Below, one piece after another: positions 45,214-58,564 of a stretch of DNA of 64,000 nucleotides. Position 1 is the first letter of the stretch. Every line of letters begins with the position of its first letter. Origin of the DNA: Primula veris. Its lineage: Eukaryota; Streptophyta; Magnoliopsida; Ericales; Primulaceae. The stretch is from NCBI GenBank assembly GCA_963682055.1, contig OY821742.1, positions 35,125,060 to 35,189,059 on the forward strand, written 5' to 3'. Made by a program: the position numbers and the translations under genes. Under the pieces are notes generated by a model. The model was not told the origin of the DNA. It did not search any database and saw only the letters and a list, made by a program, of their open reading frames with translations.

Positions 45214-45988
45214 AATTTCTTTCAAGTACATTTAACTTTCAGTTCTGTCCATCATTATATTTGTGGTTGCAATTGTGATTTCAAATGTAGTTGCAACCCA
45301 ACTGCGTAACAACGACTAGAATAGCGGATAGTAATTTCAGTTACCAAAACTTTGTGTTTAATTTCTAATCAAGGCACGCACATCCAATTAAACATTATAT
45401 CATGGGTAAAAGTTGGTACAACGTACATAATACTAGTTTGGTCACGTGTATTGTAAGTTTGATACCAAACTATTAAAATATGATATAATAGGGTACTAAA
45501 CAGGCTTTTCCAATTAGAAAAAATACAGGGGCAACAAAAAGTAGTGCCTTAATTTCCTCATCTTTTCTAAGTTAGGTTACCTAATTAAAAATTCACATAA
45601 GTTAGATACTAAATTGCTAAAATATAATAAGATGGGTAGTAAATGGCATTTTACATTTACACCCAATAATAATTATACACAAACATGGAGCTTATTATTG
45701 CATAAATACACAAATAAGGAGAGAGTTTACAAGCTCTCAAACTCAGATGGGGTGACAAATATTCATATAAGAGTAAGTGATTTTCCTTTATTCAATTACT
45801 TTCTCACTCATTTATTTCATTTAATTGAGTGATTATATTTCCCAAAATTTCAAAATATTGACTTTAGTATTTACTATTTAGTAACTTTGGATATTTACTA
45901 TCATTTATGACTCTGATTTGTAAAGATCAAATCTTTCTGTATATGATTGCTTTTACAGTGATACCCTTTTGATTATTTTAATATTTAG

Positions 45989-48258
45989 ATGGAACCCAAG
46001 TCCAGAATTTCAATTATAAGGTTGATTAACACCCCAATTAAAATTGGTTTGACAATATTAGCATTTTTTTTGCTACTCTCAGTTGGTGCTTATCTTGTTT
46101 TCGGATCTCGATACGTGACGAAAATGTCGTATTTCACCGTGGTAATAGATTGCGGTAGCACGGGAACACGAGTAAATGTGTATGAATGGGTTAAAAATGG
46201 TGGTTTTAGCAACCAAGATTTACCCTTTTTAGTCCATTCTTATCCGAACAACTCGATTAGTTATCACACTATGCAAACGGAACCAGGGTTAGATAAATTT
46301 GTTGGTAATTTTACTGGGATTAGTGTTTCGATCGAACCTTTGATCTGTTTGGCCAAACAATGGGTACCTAAAGAAAAACAAATAGAAACCCCTATTTTCG
46401 TTTTAGCTACCGCTGGGCTAAGGAGGTTTAACAAGAAAAATGCTAATGAAATTTTGTCGAATGTAGAGGCGGTTTTAAAACAACACCGTTTTGCGTATAG
46501 AAAAAGCTGGATTAGGGTTTTGAGCGGGAAAGAAGAAGCTTATTATGGTTGGGTCGCACTTAATTACAAAATGGGGGTGCTTAACAAGTCCGTAAATGTG
46601 CCCACTTTAGGGCTTTTAGATTTAGGAGGCTCTTCGTTACAGGTTGTTGCGGAAATAGATGGGTCGATAGAAGGTGAGTTTTTTATGAAAACGAATATCG
46701 GACCCTTAAGTCATGAGATTTTAGCTTATTCGTGGTCCAAGTTTGGGTTAAATGAGGCTTTTGATCGGACTGTTGTGATGCTAAGTCACTCACAGGTGAT
46801 GAGAGAGAGTTCTTCGGGTGCATTTGAAGTTGCTCATCCTTGTCTGGGTTATGGGTTTGTGAGGAATTATTCTTGTGGAGGTTGTTTTGGGCCTAATGAT
46901 GGTAGTATTGGGTTAAGGTTGGTACTTTTAGTTGGAGAGCCAAATTGGGAACATTGCAAGTTGCTTGCAAGAGCTGTTGCTGTTAACTCGAGCAGTTTAG
47001 ATTGGCCAAGGCTTGGTGATAACACAAGTTGCAAACAAGGTTTATCTCCTAGTTTAGTTTTGTTCCCTCAATCTTGACTGCTTGGCATGCGTCATTATAG
47101 ATTAGTGTACTGTAGATGATTTTACAAAAAATACATAAAGGAGACTGAAAATTCCGATGCTTCTTGGTATTTTAATATTGACATGATCTAATATCCTGTC
47201 TGTGATGTTGGTACTTACTTTGCTAACCTAAACTACTGAACTTGAAGAATCACCAGAAAATTTCGAGCTTTTGCATATGACACTAGTACTTGATTGTTGT
47301 ATGTATTTAGTATCACCTAAATGACTGTTTTGTTTACAATTAAGCTTTCCATTCCTTGGCCTGTGCATCAAGTAGGTTATAGGAAACCAATATATGAATG
47401 ATTCTATGGAATTTTCAATGTCAAATCATTACATCAAATACATTATAAGAAACCAATAGGTGAATGATTCTATGGCATTCTAACTCCCTAGTTGCAGCCT
47501 TCAGAAAATTGTTTTGATAGAAATAAATGTTTAATATTTTTGGATATTATTTGCTAAAATTAGAAGGTGATGATGAAGTGCGATTAAGAATTACAGTGAT
47601 ATACATATCCATGAAATATAATGTTAACCTCATGTTTTTCCTCCCCTCATTTCAGTCTTTGAATAAGCTGTCTAATAGAGTTCTCATCTTGTAACTGCCA
47701 CATTTTTCAACAGGCACAGAGATGCTGAATTTGACAACGATTGCTCATTCTGTGTTACAATATCATGCTCTATCGGGATTTTTTGCCATATACAGTTCGT
47801 TAGGTTTGAACCAAAAAGCAAATGTGTCAAAGTTATGGGAGAAAGGCGAGCAGTTATGTTCAAGATCATGGGTTAACACAAGCGCTATCAGTCAAAACAA
47901 AAACTATGCTCCCCAATATTGTTTTCGGGTACCATATTTAGTATCATTACTCGAAGACACTCTTTGTATTAGCGATAGAGAGATTATTTTTGGTCCAGGA
48001 GACATATCGTGGACAATAGGAGCAGCTCTTGTTGAAGGGGAGTACTTGTGGCATGGTTCTTCTAGTGATTGGATCAACATTTTATTTGGTAAAAATTCTG
48101 GTGTATTTTCTTCCTCTATTTTCCTATTTATATTTTTGATAGGCCTTTTATATATTGTTTATCGTTTTCAAATTAAGTTGCCTATGCTAGGCAAGAAACA
48201 CCCACCTATAGGTGCTTCTTTACAATTTTCTATTTTTTCTAAACACAACCTTAATTGA
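45989..48258 (+). CDS. Apyrase (GDA1/CD39 family), APY7-like
   Basis: Two exons, 45,989-47,039 and 47,714-48,258 (GT at 47,040, CAACAG acceptor), join with the split codon GGC to give 531 residues, a normal apyrase length. It hydrolyses nucleoside tri- and diphosphates. Apyrase conserved regions: ACR1 DCGSTGTRVNVYEW (about 53-66), ACR2 ATAGLRR, ACR3 SGKEEAYYGW with the catalytic-base Glu, ACR4 LLDLGGSSLQVV, ACR5 ISWTIGAAL near residue 460. A membrane segment at residues 19-39 and another near the C-terminus (SSSIFLFIFLIGLLYIVYRF) predict a two-pass protein with a lumenal catalytic domain, probably Golgi or plasma membrane as in the Arabidopsis APY7 type. A 5' UTR intron is possible (GT at 45,773, TTACAG ending 45,958). 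No damage seen. Confidence 0.92.
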
Positions 48259-49406
48259 TTCTTGGTGCAGCCATATATTAGTCATTCTCTTGTAACTAGT
48301 TGTTTTGTTGTTGTTGTTGTGATCTAAGAAGTTATACATATTGGTTTTGTTTCCTTTGTACCAGAAACAATGTGTCAATAGCTATATGAGAGTAAAATAA
48401 TAACGTTTGTCGTTTCTCGTACATTAGTACATACTTAGGTGATAAGTCTTTGTTCTATTCAAATAGTTTCAGTGATAATTTACACGGAAAATGCTACTGC
48501 ATTGTTAAAAGCCCATGAAGCTTGCCTTGCGATAACCTTACAAGTTACTAAGCTGACTACCTATCGTTTTCGTTTTCCCCTTACTGTAGCAATATTAAAC
48601 ATATTTTTACAAATATCCTGAAGTAAATTGAGGCTTTATCTAAAGCCCAAGTTGTATACTTTCTAGCATTGTAGCTATATCAAATTCTTGGTTGAAGAAT
48701 TAGAAAATAAAAAAAATTCTATTTCCCCTTATACTGTGTCAATAGAAGTCTCATTCAAGGCGAGTTGACAAGTTGATAAGACCCTCAACTCCATGAAACT
48801 ACGTTAGAATATCCATGCCTAACCTTGCTAGCACTTTCACATCTTCTAGCTAACTTTAACTAAGTTTTCTTAATAACTTACCCAAAAACAGCAGGGTTTT
48901 TTAATTATCAAAACACGAGGTATATGGATTTACAATTGAAATCTGTCTCCCTATGAAAAAAGAGTGTCTTAGGCGAAGTAACTTGCAGAAGATGTGGCTA
49001 AGACTTACTTGATGATCAAAATTTTGAAAGCAAAGTCGAGTTCTTTATTCCATGACTTATGGTTGTCTTCGGAAAAGTAGTTTTAGTATATGGCTCTGCT
49101 TGCATCTGATACTTCAACTGAATACTATTTGAACACCTAAGTTATAGCCTTCAAATTTATTTGCAGCAGTTCAAGGTAGATCATTAGAAGTTGTAGATTT
49201 GGAGATATGAATGTCTGTCTTGTTAATTCTTTTGCCCTAAACACAAATATTCAAGTTTCTGTTACCTGAAACAACATACCAATTTCTCAAAATAAATGAA
49301 GTGTAAAAATAGTCAGAAATTGTTTTACTTCATCTACCGTCATATGTTTTTTTATCATCAAAAGAAGAATAAAACCTTTTGAGTCAATACTACATACAAT
49401 GCATAG
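48259..49406. other. Convergent intergenic region
   Basis: Carries the 3' ends of the apyrase (plus) and the PUX10-like gene (minus). No further gene seen; 49,150-49,406 is the part duplicated at 13.8 kb. Confidence 0.6.
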
Positions 49407-52400
49407 TTACAACATCTCTACAAAGAGAGTTGCTTTCGGATATAGACCGGCATCTTTGAGAGTCATTCTCATCTGGTCGATGCCAAAAACTTTTCGTGGG
49501 AAATTTGAAATTAATTGGTAGTTACCAACTTCAAGCAAACTCAATGAATCGACATATGTATAAATTGCTTGTATCTTGTCTTTTAACACAAATTTGCATT
49601 CCTTCCTGTTCCCATCTGGAAACCGTATTAAAACCTGCAAAATGTGCAACCAGTTGATGATTTTTTTAAATAAGATATAAGCTATATAACTTATGCTCTT
49701 TGAAAGTTTCAAATAGTTATGTTCTCTTATTATGCGTCGTTTGGGAACAGCTTTATAACGGTGGTGAAACCAGGAATGGCTCGAAGGACGGGCTGTAAAT
49801 CATGTGTCAATTTTATTTGAACCGTGATTAATATTTTAAAAAAATTAATTTGGCGATTTAGGTATGAGATTTTGCAAGTCAAAATTGCACATTGTTGTTT
49901 CGTAGTGGACAAGTAATATGAAATAGAGGGAGTTCAACATGAAGATTAAAACTACAATTCATTTTAAAAGACTGAAATTTCGTCAATTTTTATCAAAACG
50001 AGTGGGGTTGTGACCCTCTTGTGTCCCTTCCTAGTTTCTCTTCTGCTTTCTAGCTCAGGTGTTTCGATTTTATGTTTAAAAGCTGGACTGCATTTCTTGG
50101 CCAGCTTAAAAGCAGATTTTGTATGAAATTTGGCCTGAAAAGGAGTTTTAAGCTAAATAAACGTAGATTTCTCAGGAATTTCAAAAATGCAGCTTACTTG
50201 CTCAAAAACAATCCTTATACCTGTGTTATCTGGGCGCTATTTGATCCACTTGCAGCATCCTTATGTTTAGCTTCTTTGCTTATTGATTCTTTCAGTTTGT
50301 TAACCTGCCTTTGGATGAGATTCTGCTTGTTTTTGTCATTAATTTCTTTATCTGAAGTTTGAACTTTCTTTTGCTTCTCATTATTCATTGTGCTCGAAGG
50401 TTGTTTTTGTTTCCGATTTCTAATGTCTTCTGAGGGAAAGTTCTCAAGTCTTTCTTTTTCCTGGAATATAGGCAAAAAAGTGTAGGGTTCAGTTGGATCA
50501 TGAGGTTGGAAAATCGAGATATATTTATTCAGCAGCTGGTCAGTTTACGAGTTCAAACATATCTGCGTGTTAGTATAGAGGTTAGGAATTATCACCAGCG
50601 CATGATTAGTGTAACTTTGATTTAATGCTCCAACGCCTTCACTTGTCTATTTTAGTGCCAGAAAGCTAATTGTATAAAAAAAATCTATCAGATCTGTAGA
50701 AACGGAAATTATCATCAAATTGAAGAAAACCAATGATTATTTGCCACTTCTTTATGTTGTAAAAACGTGTTTTAAATAGATTCATGGCCCTTTTATAAAA
50801 AGAAATTTACTCTATATCATGTAGTACTCTTTCAGGAGTCATACGAGTTCATAAACAAACAAAAAAAGTCTACTAAATTTTTATTAGATTTTGTGATTGG
50901 CCTTGCAGTTATTACACTTGAGCAAAAATTGTGGCACTAAACTGTTAGGCAGGCATAACTCTCACACAGGTGAAAAGTCGGGACTTTAAAATAAAATTTC
51001 CCTATATTACTTGAATCTCTCCATGAATCAGTTGGTGCCACAAAATATAATGTAATGATATGAATAAACAATGTTGTCGTGGATATAAGGTTTGATATAG
51101 ACATGAAATCAGCACCTGATCCATTGAAAGAGCTGCAAGATATGCAGCATCTTGGTCTTCTCTAAGTTGTCTCTCTATTCTTTTGTTTTCTTCTTTTTTA
51201 GCATGTGCACTACCATAAGCCAAACCTTGTTCCTCCAGAGTCCTTTGTAGAATCTCCACCAGTTGATAGTGCAATACTGGCCCTTCTATCTGTAGAAAAC
51301 AATAAAGAGCACAACCTCTAATTAGCTATCTATCAGGTCACAGACTTACTTTAGAAACACAATTCCGTATTTTTTTGGCCCTCTAGTTCTTTATTTGAAT
51401 GCTTTAGAAACATTTCAAGTAGTTATGTCAGTGAAAGGTATTTTGCACTTAGCATAGGTGAAACAAAGGCATCTTAACCATGATACTGGAACCTAATATT
51501 ATGTAATACTAAAATTTTAAAATACATCTAGATCTTATTAGGTCACGGCATCATGCTATGGTTAACATATTCTACTTGTACATTTTTGTCCATATCACGG
51601 TTTTCTACAATGGTGTGTTTGATTTTTTGGTTGGAGCTTTTAAACAGTTAAGCTGGCTGAAATGAGGCTGATAAAAAGATTGGATTCATTACGCTTAAAG
51701 TCCCTGTTCCGGGCCTCCGGCCAAGCTCAACTTTAGCTGACCAAAAAACCAGAGAATACTTTTTAAGCAAAAATGGTGCATTCATAATGGTTGAGGTCTA
51801 GACTCTAGCCTGTAGCTTGGATATTTACAAAATATAACCAGAGTATATGGAACTAACAAAGATTATTACATGGGAGGGAAAAACAGAAGGTAAGGATTTA
51901 GTATTCAAAGTCTGAAACATTAGAGTTTTCATTTAAAGGGTAATTTCGCTGCTTCGCACTTTGTATGGATGAAACAACTACATCAAGATAATGATCCTGG
52001 GGCGTAGTATTGTACATATAACTTTTAGAAACAGATCTTACAATCATGAAATGGTGAATACTTGGGGCTTGTTTGGTTGCAGACTTGCAGGTTTTAGCTC
52101 AGCTGGTATCTCTGAGATTGTGGAAGAAATGGGTTTCATACAGCTTCTACCTTATTCATTTTAAAAACCTAAAAGTCTCGAAATTTAAGCTGATGAATCT
52201 AATGTTTTTAGATTTTATAAATAAAAAAAACTACGGTCAAATGTTGCAAACAAACGAGGTCTTGGTTAATTTCTAGAATATACCCATATACAACCAGAGT
52301 CCCTACTATGTAGAATCGATTAAATGTTCCACGAGGCAGGTAACATCCGAAGGTAAAGAAGAAGGAAATAAATGAACATGTTTTTTTTTTTACGGAAGTT

Positions 52401-53041
52401 ACCTGCTGTAGCACTGCTAAATTATCCCCAGGAGCCGGAGCCACCACTGCACAAAATGGAAAACTAAGAGCCTGCAATGTAGAAGCCAAATGCAAACCCT
52501 CTCCTGCACTAGCAAGCCCACCCCAACTAACAAAATTGGTATCTACATACTGAACAACAAGCTCCGAACACAAGGTCTCCTTACAAAATGAAGACACAAA
52601 GGGATGTTCTGGTGAATGAAGGTACACAAACAACAATTTGTGCTCTTTTTCAGCTATCTTTAGTGCTTCTGAGAAATGACAGGTGTAAAAGAAAGGGTGA
52701 AAATGCCTGAATTGTTGCTCAAAAGTGGCTAAAAACACCCAATTTTCTTGAACATTGACCGGTTCTTGGAGGTATGGTGTATGAAAAGTAGAGGGGAAAT
52801 GTTGGTTTTGGTTTCGCCTTGTTCTTGGGTTTATGAGGTTAATTCCTTGGTTCATTGCTCTAGAGAAATTACCTAAAAGGATTCTTGGGAGGTTCACCAT
52901 TCGACGGACCATAGAGTTGTAATACGCCTCTCTTGTTTCCCTTGTGCATCTGTTCATCTTTTTTTTTTTTGGGTATGTTTTGGAGTAGTGAGGTAAAAAT
53001 TGCTGTAAATTCTGTTCAAAGTTGTTGTTCAAAGAAGCCAT
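49407..53041 (-). CDS. UAS-UBX domain protein, PUX10-like
   Basis: Four exons on the minus strand: 53,041-52,403, 51,289-51,116, 50,460-50,221 and 49,634-49,407, all phase 0 with GT...AG introns, giving 426 residues. A UAS (thioredoxin-like) domain lies at about 120-215 (KLLFVYLHSPEHPFVSSFCK, YVDTNFVSWGG, LSFPFCAVVAP), followed by a charged coiled coil (KKEENKRIERQLREDQDAAY), a Lys-rich linker and a C-terminal UBX domain (VLIRFPDGNRKECKF...NFPRKVFG). UBX domains bind CDC48/p97; Arabidopsis PUX10 recruits CDC48 to lipid droplets to extract oleosins. No UBA domain or clear hydrophobic hairpin precedes the UAS domain, unlike PUX10, so lipid-droplet targeting is uncertain. The LPRILLGNFSRAMNQG segment may be what remains. 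Relics at 2.5-5.1 and 13.8-14.5 kb are dead copies. Confidence 0.9.
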
Positions 53042-53059
53042 TGGTTTTGGGTAAATTAT

Positions 53060-54396
53060 AATGGGGTTACTGCTTTCTTTTTTTCTTTTGAACTTTAACC
53101 TTGTTTAGCTTTCTTTTAGATATTCTATGTCAGCTTGGTTTTACCTTTCTCTTTATGCAAACCCTAATTTGGTGGAAGAATGTTGAGCGCTACTTTTTTT
53201 TTGTTACCTTAAAAATGGAGGAGACCTTGTTTTCTTACTCAATATGTGGCATTTGCTGTTTGCGAGCTTTTACAAATACGTAGTAATACTAACCGTAATA
53301 TCAATAGGCAAACTAATAAACGTTTGAGAACTACTTTCGAACAAATTTATGTGACAACACTTATCGGTTTTTTTTATTTATAGAATTGGATGTTAGTACT
53401 TGATTGGTGTAGTGCTGGTTTTACGGTTCAATTTACCTAGCAAGTTCTTAAACCTGTATATCTACTATCCGAATTACTGGCGAAACTGTTGAATGCAGGT
53501 CATTTTTAATGGTTTACAGTCTATCTTATCATTATTAATTTATTTTCCAAATGCTTAATCGAAATGGTTTGTTACAATTAACAACTGATCGGGTTTTACA
53601 AAATTCCAATTTCAAACATTTCAAAAAACTGGACGTGTGATATTTCCTTTCAGTTGAACAAAGTACCAATTCCCTATTGCACCCGTTATCTACCAATATG
53701 GTCCAATAACGATAAATCTTAAAAAAGTTGGTGATAAAAACGGATACACCTATAAAACTAAAGATAAGAAAACTGGACTCCACCAATGCTACTGGAATAT
53801 TATTGTTTCCACTTTGTACCAAAAAGAAAATTATTATTTTCCACTTTAGAAAGTGCACAATTTTTGTTCTCTAGTGTCAACAGCTGTTTAGTACTTAGTA
53901 ATGGAATGCTTTCTTTCGAAGTCTCGAGTCTTTCTACAAAGTTGGAAGAGTTTTTTTTATGTTTGTTTTCTAAAGCAACAACAACATCATCAGCTTTTTA
54001 ACTTTTAAATATATGGTGTGCAAAAACAGTTTACTTCATAACCATACATGCACATGGTTATCACATTGGTCCTGTGCTAACTAAATTATACATTAGCCAT
54101 TATATAAATCCTAAATATGGATACTAACAATATTAGTGCCATAGGGTAGGGGTTTTACACACTTATTTTGCATTTGAAAACAGTCAAGGAACTCATGCTT
54201 GGATCCACTTTGCCTGCCATGCACATTGAATTTATACAAGTTTGTTTATTTATTTTGTTGGAGAAATTGATTTTGTTTAGCCAAAAACTACAAAGACTTG
54301 TTTTTGTAGATGTCTTTTCACAATAGTTGTGATGGAGAAAATACGAATTCAAGTTTAATGGATGAAAAAAATGTGTTACTACATGGATCAGTATTA
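53060..54396. other. Upstream region of the PUX10-like gene
   Basis: Presumed promoter of the minus-strand gene. No other gene is recognised. 53,960-54,180 is the segment also found at 14,265-14,450. Confidence 0.5.
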
Positions 54397-54632
54397 TAAA
54401 TTTTCCTATTTTCATTTATTAAATAATATTTAAATCCATTTTTGGGGGCACAACACTACTTTATATTCGAAAATTCTGTTAGACGGATTTGTAGTCGTTC
54501 TTGAAATTCCATTTTCACAAATTTTCCTATTTTTATCCATTAAATAATATTTAAATCCATTTTTGGGGTACAACACTACTTTGTATTCGAAAATTCTATT
54601 AGACGGATTTGTAGTTGTTCTAGAAATTCCAT
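54397..54632. repeat. Tandem duplication, about 118 bp, including matK sequence
   Basis: Two copies of a block from AAATTTTCCTATTTT through AAATCCATTTTTGGGG to GACGGATTTGTAGT and GAAATTCCATTTT. The second copy runs on into the plastid-derived fragment, the first is cut off. Confidence 0.88.
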
Positions 54633-54735
54633 TTTTGATACGAGTAATATCTTTCCTCGAACATAAAAAAATAGTAAAATCTCATAATTTACGATCAATT
54701 CATTCAATATTTTCTTTTTTAGATGACAAATTTGC
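54575..54735 (+). pseudogene. matK: Plastid matK fragment in nuclear DNA (NUPT)
   Basis: Reads as part of maturase [21 protein letters not shown] followed by [20 protein letters not shown] and FLDDKF, after which homology ends. matK encodes the intron maturase of chloroplasts. Only about 50 codons are present, without the rest of the gene or the trnK intron, so this is a transferred plastid fragment with no function. The first 118-bp repeat unit contains part of the same stretch, so duplication followed transfer. Confidence 0.85.
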
Positions 54736-55347
54736 ACCTGCTAAAAGAGCTTAAAACTAATGTTTTAGTGAAGTTGGTCCACTAGGAGTGACTCCAATAC
54801 AATCATTATGGGTTGGAACTTGTACTCAGAATTAGGAGGTGAAATGTTCCGGAGTATTATGAATCGAGTAGATGTGATAGCCTCAGGTCATGATTTCGCG
54901 TTTCAAAACAAAAAAAATGACCTTTTACCGGCTAACAAATCGATTTGTAACATTGCTCATTCATGTACTTGCCTTAAAAAGAAGGTCCGAAATTTTGTTC
55001 CCCTGGGGACAGGTCCTGTTAGATACTTATGCATGTGCCACATTCATATATAACTGTATGCTTATATCATTCTGTTATAATAAGTCAATCCAAATCAAAT
55101 GAGTCTGTTCAATTTAGTCATTTTTTTTTCAAAAATACTCATACACTTTTATATTAATTACAATAATACCATACTCCCATAAAAATATAAAAAGTAAAAA
55201 CTAATAAAACTATTTATCCTTCTTTAACAACCAAACATTCTTTTAAATCGTAAACTATGTTTTTTTTTTATTATCCATATATTTATATCATAACTATACA
55301 TATTTTATATATTTTTATTACATTACGCGCCGCACACACAACACGTG

Positions 55348-56501
55348 TGACACAATTATTAGTATCATTATTTACACAGAGCAAACTCACCTAACTTTCA
55401 TATGTTAGTTCAGAAGTCTGGTTAAGAAATTGGTGTATATGCCGACTTAAAAACACATATTACTGAATCACTGAATATTGGTAAATATTCCATTTAAGCT
55501 AATTAAACTATGTCCAAAGTATTGAATAATTACAAAAAACTAGCAAGTAACAACACATAATTAAGCTAATCATGTATGTTTATCTTAAGAAAAGATTATC
55601 GTCTTATCATCCCTTAAGCTGGCTAAATAAGTTTAAAGCGATCGGAGATAATTTTTTGGGTTTCCTGTCGGAAACAGTTTATCATGCCCCTTAACAATCA
55701 ACATAATTAGTTATGTTCAGTTCTACAGTCATGAAAAGTTGTCTGATTACTCGGTCGTGTATAAGCTTATTGCATAAATATTATTAATACTCGATTTATG
55801 TTTTACATACAAATTTATAAAAATAGTGACTTAGCACTCCCGTATATTTTGTTAGAACTCCATCATCCGTCATTTCTGAATCCTAGCTCCGGTTATACTA
55901 ATTCCATTACAGTAAGCCAATATGATGTGTGATAGAACATAAAAATCAGATCCGAATATAACTATCCGGGTATGAGCCGACCCATGCATTATCAACGGGT
56001 ATCCAACGCAATTATAATAGGACCCGGGGTATAATGGTCTTCTCCCTACTAATACAAGGGTAATTTAACATTAACATACCAGCCCAATTCGTAAGGGTCC
56101 AACAGTTGAAAATCTCATGAGATGACAAATGAGATTGAGACAATTGTCAACATCCTATGACGCACGAATGCCTATAAATAGTCAAGTACTTGCATTGAAA
56201 AATGGACCTGAAAAATCACAGTAAAAAAAATACAAGACAGAGACTTTTCAGAGTTTATCTCACTAGAAAGTAGACATATAGAAGTCAAATCAAAGACCGA
56301 ACATCAAGGCTAAGTGAAAGATCTAGATTAACAGTAAATTAATAAGACCGAGCGTAAGTGTAACAGAATAAGTATTTCCGAACAAGAATATTCACCGATC
56401 AATAAAGAAAGAATAATAACTTGTCCAATAATTGCTTTCGTCATTTATATTATTATTGTTGAGAAGTTTAACGCGATCCGATCAAAATTGATGCTTTATC
56501 A
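55348..56501 (+). mobile_element. Probable solo LTR
   Basis: Starts TGACAC and ends TTTATCA, flanked by ACGTG at 55,343-55,347 and 56,502-56,506. It contains a TATAAATAG box (about 56,172) followed by a leader-like stretch and ends in sequence typical of U5 (GATCCGATCAAAATTGATGC). No coding. The left end is less certain: an alternative start is TGTTAGAACTCC at about 55,849. Confidence 0.5.
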
Positions 56502-56506
56502 ACGTG

Positions 56507-57535
56507 ACATTCATTGCATTCTAAATATTACCTAAAATGATTGTTGTAGTGTGCGCCTTTCCCTAGTCTCTTTTTTATTACTACTTTATTTCCTTATCAA
56601 AAGCGTGTATCTAAATCTTGGTTGTCTTTTTCAAAGACGAGCAAACCCTGCAGCCTTTATGGTCTTTTAAATATTGTTTTCTTTTGTATACAGTACTGTA
56701 GTAATATTTACTTATTTAGAATGCAATTTGATATTGTACTACAAATTTATTATTACCATCAACAAATGCATGCATGTTCTTAGCGGTACTCATCTTCCCT
56801 ACCTAAACAAAATGTATTTTATAAAAATAGATGCAACTTTGATCAACAATTTATTCATATCTATATTATCAAAAAAAATATTTTCAAAACTTAAACACAT
56901 TCATAGTTAGAACTATATGATGAAATTTTTAATTTTTTCATTTAAAAAATTTTATTATGAAAATTTTGATAATCAAATTTACACATATTTTGGTATGAGA
57001 CATTTGTTTGGATACGAATTGAGTATTTTTTTTAAATTACATATTGCATGTTCTTCATATCATAACTAAGAAAAGCTTACAAACACAACTTTTAAGAAGA
57101 TAAAGCTTTTACTAGCATCTAAGCACAATACTTTAGTAGGTCATGATTTATTAATTATCATGGATCAAAATAAACCCATCATGTCACTATGAAACCAATA
57201 ACATGCTGTGGGGAAATTCCCCAACGTTCCCCATAGTTTGTGTAAAAATTATATAGTTTTCTATAGTTTCACTTGTAACACTTTTGGTTACCATGGAAAA
57301 ATTGTTTACATCAATGGTCTCTGACTTGGATGTTCATTATTTCAATTTGGTTGAGGAAAACTTACTTTTGCCACGGGAAGGCTATATCTCGTCTAAGGTA
57401 AAGGAAACTCTATTTTTTCACATCATGTTTGTAAGAAATCCAGTTGCATTTGTTGTTAATCAAAATTGATTTAAAAGTCTGCTTTTATTGTCGGAGAACG
57501 ATCATCCATCCGATTTTGGGGTTGAAAGGGATTCA
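56507..57535. other. AT-rich intergenic DNA
   Basis: No recognised gene or element; short open frames here lack family features. Confidence 0.5.
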
Positions 57536-57541
57536 TTTTTG

Positions 57542-57564
57542 CTGCCTTGAAAAATTCAAGGCAG
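57542..57564. repeat. Perfect 23-base palindrome
   Basis: CTGCCTTGA and TCAAGGCAG around a five-base loop, in a block repeated imperfectly at 58,015-58,085 (TTTTTGCTGTTTTGAAAAA and TCTTGAATTTTTCAG). Confidence 0.85.
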
Positions 57565-57681
57565 CCTGTCTTGAATTTTTCAGCTACCAAAAATGTGTAA
57601 TTTTGTATGTTATATTTTTGTTTTAATGTTTTGAAATTAACGTCGAACGATTAACACTATCGTGAATCTAGTCCATTATTA

Positions 57682-57868
57682 TTAGGGTGTGACACATACT
57701 AAAAACCTAATACATATTAATGAACCCAAAAATATCTACCCTAAAATTAATTCAAAATTAAAACTAAAAAATAATAAAACCTAACACATGTTAATGAACC
57801 CAAAAATATCTACCCTAAAATTAATTTAAAATTAAAATTAAAAAATACTATTGGTTGACACACCCTAA
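57682..57868. mobile_element. Small MITE-like element with a TTAGGGTGTG inverted end
   Basis: Begins TTAGGGTGTGACAC and ends GTTGACACACCCTAA, inverted over about 13 bases. The interior is a 77-bp tandem duplication containing TTAATGAACCCAAAAATATC. The target duplication could not be settled. It interrupts a sequence duplicated further right (CGAACGATTAACACTATC at 57,644 and 57,896). Confidence 0.5.
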
Positions 57869-58564
57869 ATAATAGTGCATTTTGGAATAAACACCGAACG
57901 ATTAACACTATCCTGAATCTACTAGTAAACTATTATTTTGGTTGTGTCACATAATAAAAACGTAACAACTATTAATGAACCAAAAAATATACTAAATGGA
58001 TTCAAATCGAATTGGTTTTTGCTGTTTTGAAAAATCAAGACATACTATCTTGAATTTTTCAGATCAGCCAAAACTAATATTTTATTAAAGGTGTTGCCTA
58101 CTATTTAAAATGAGAAGACTCAAAAGTGTTAAACCAAAGACTATTATTATTGTTCATTGGGGATTATTGTTGCCAACTTGCCATTAACCCCAAAATATTA
58201 TGGGATACAATTATGAATATTGGAATTTGAATTTACTAAAAAAAGAGAGGTGGAAATGGGGAATCTATTCTCTCATAACAACTTTACAAAAGGGGATAAG
58301 TTATGGTAAGGAGCATGAAAGCAATAATATATGTGCCTATTATTGCTAGAAAGAAAGACCAAAGAAAGTGGACCATTTTATTCCTTAGCATTCACCTTTT
58401 TTTTTTCAGTGCTGCACATAGGTGGATATAGAATGTCCCCAGTGGGCTTTTCTCAAAAGATGATATGAACACTTAATTACTGTACACTACATGTTAATAC
58501 TATACACTTTTAGTACAGTTTTAATTCTGCTTCTGTTTAGTTAATAATCATATTAACTGTCTTT

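Noticed and set aside
52073..52130. tRNA-like A-box word TAGCTCAGCTGG
   Set aside because: No matching B box, no acceptor-stem pairing and no tRNA length fold; it lies in an intron of the PUX10-like gene.
57284..57626. Two 60-residue plus-strand frames
   Set aside because: No family motif, no start or splice support; they overlap a repeated palindromic block.
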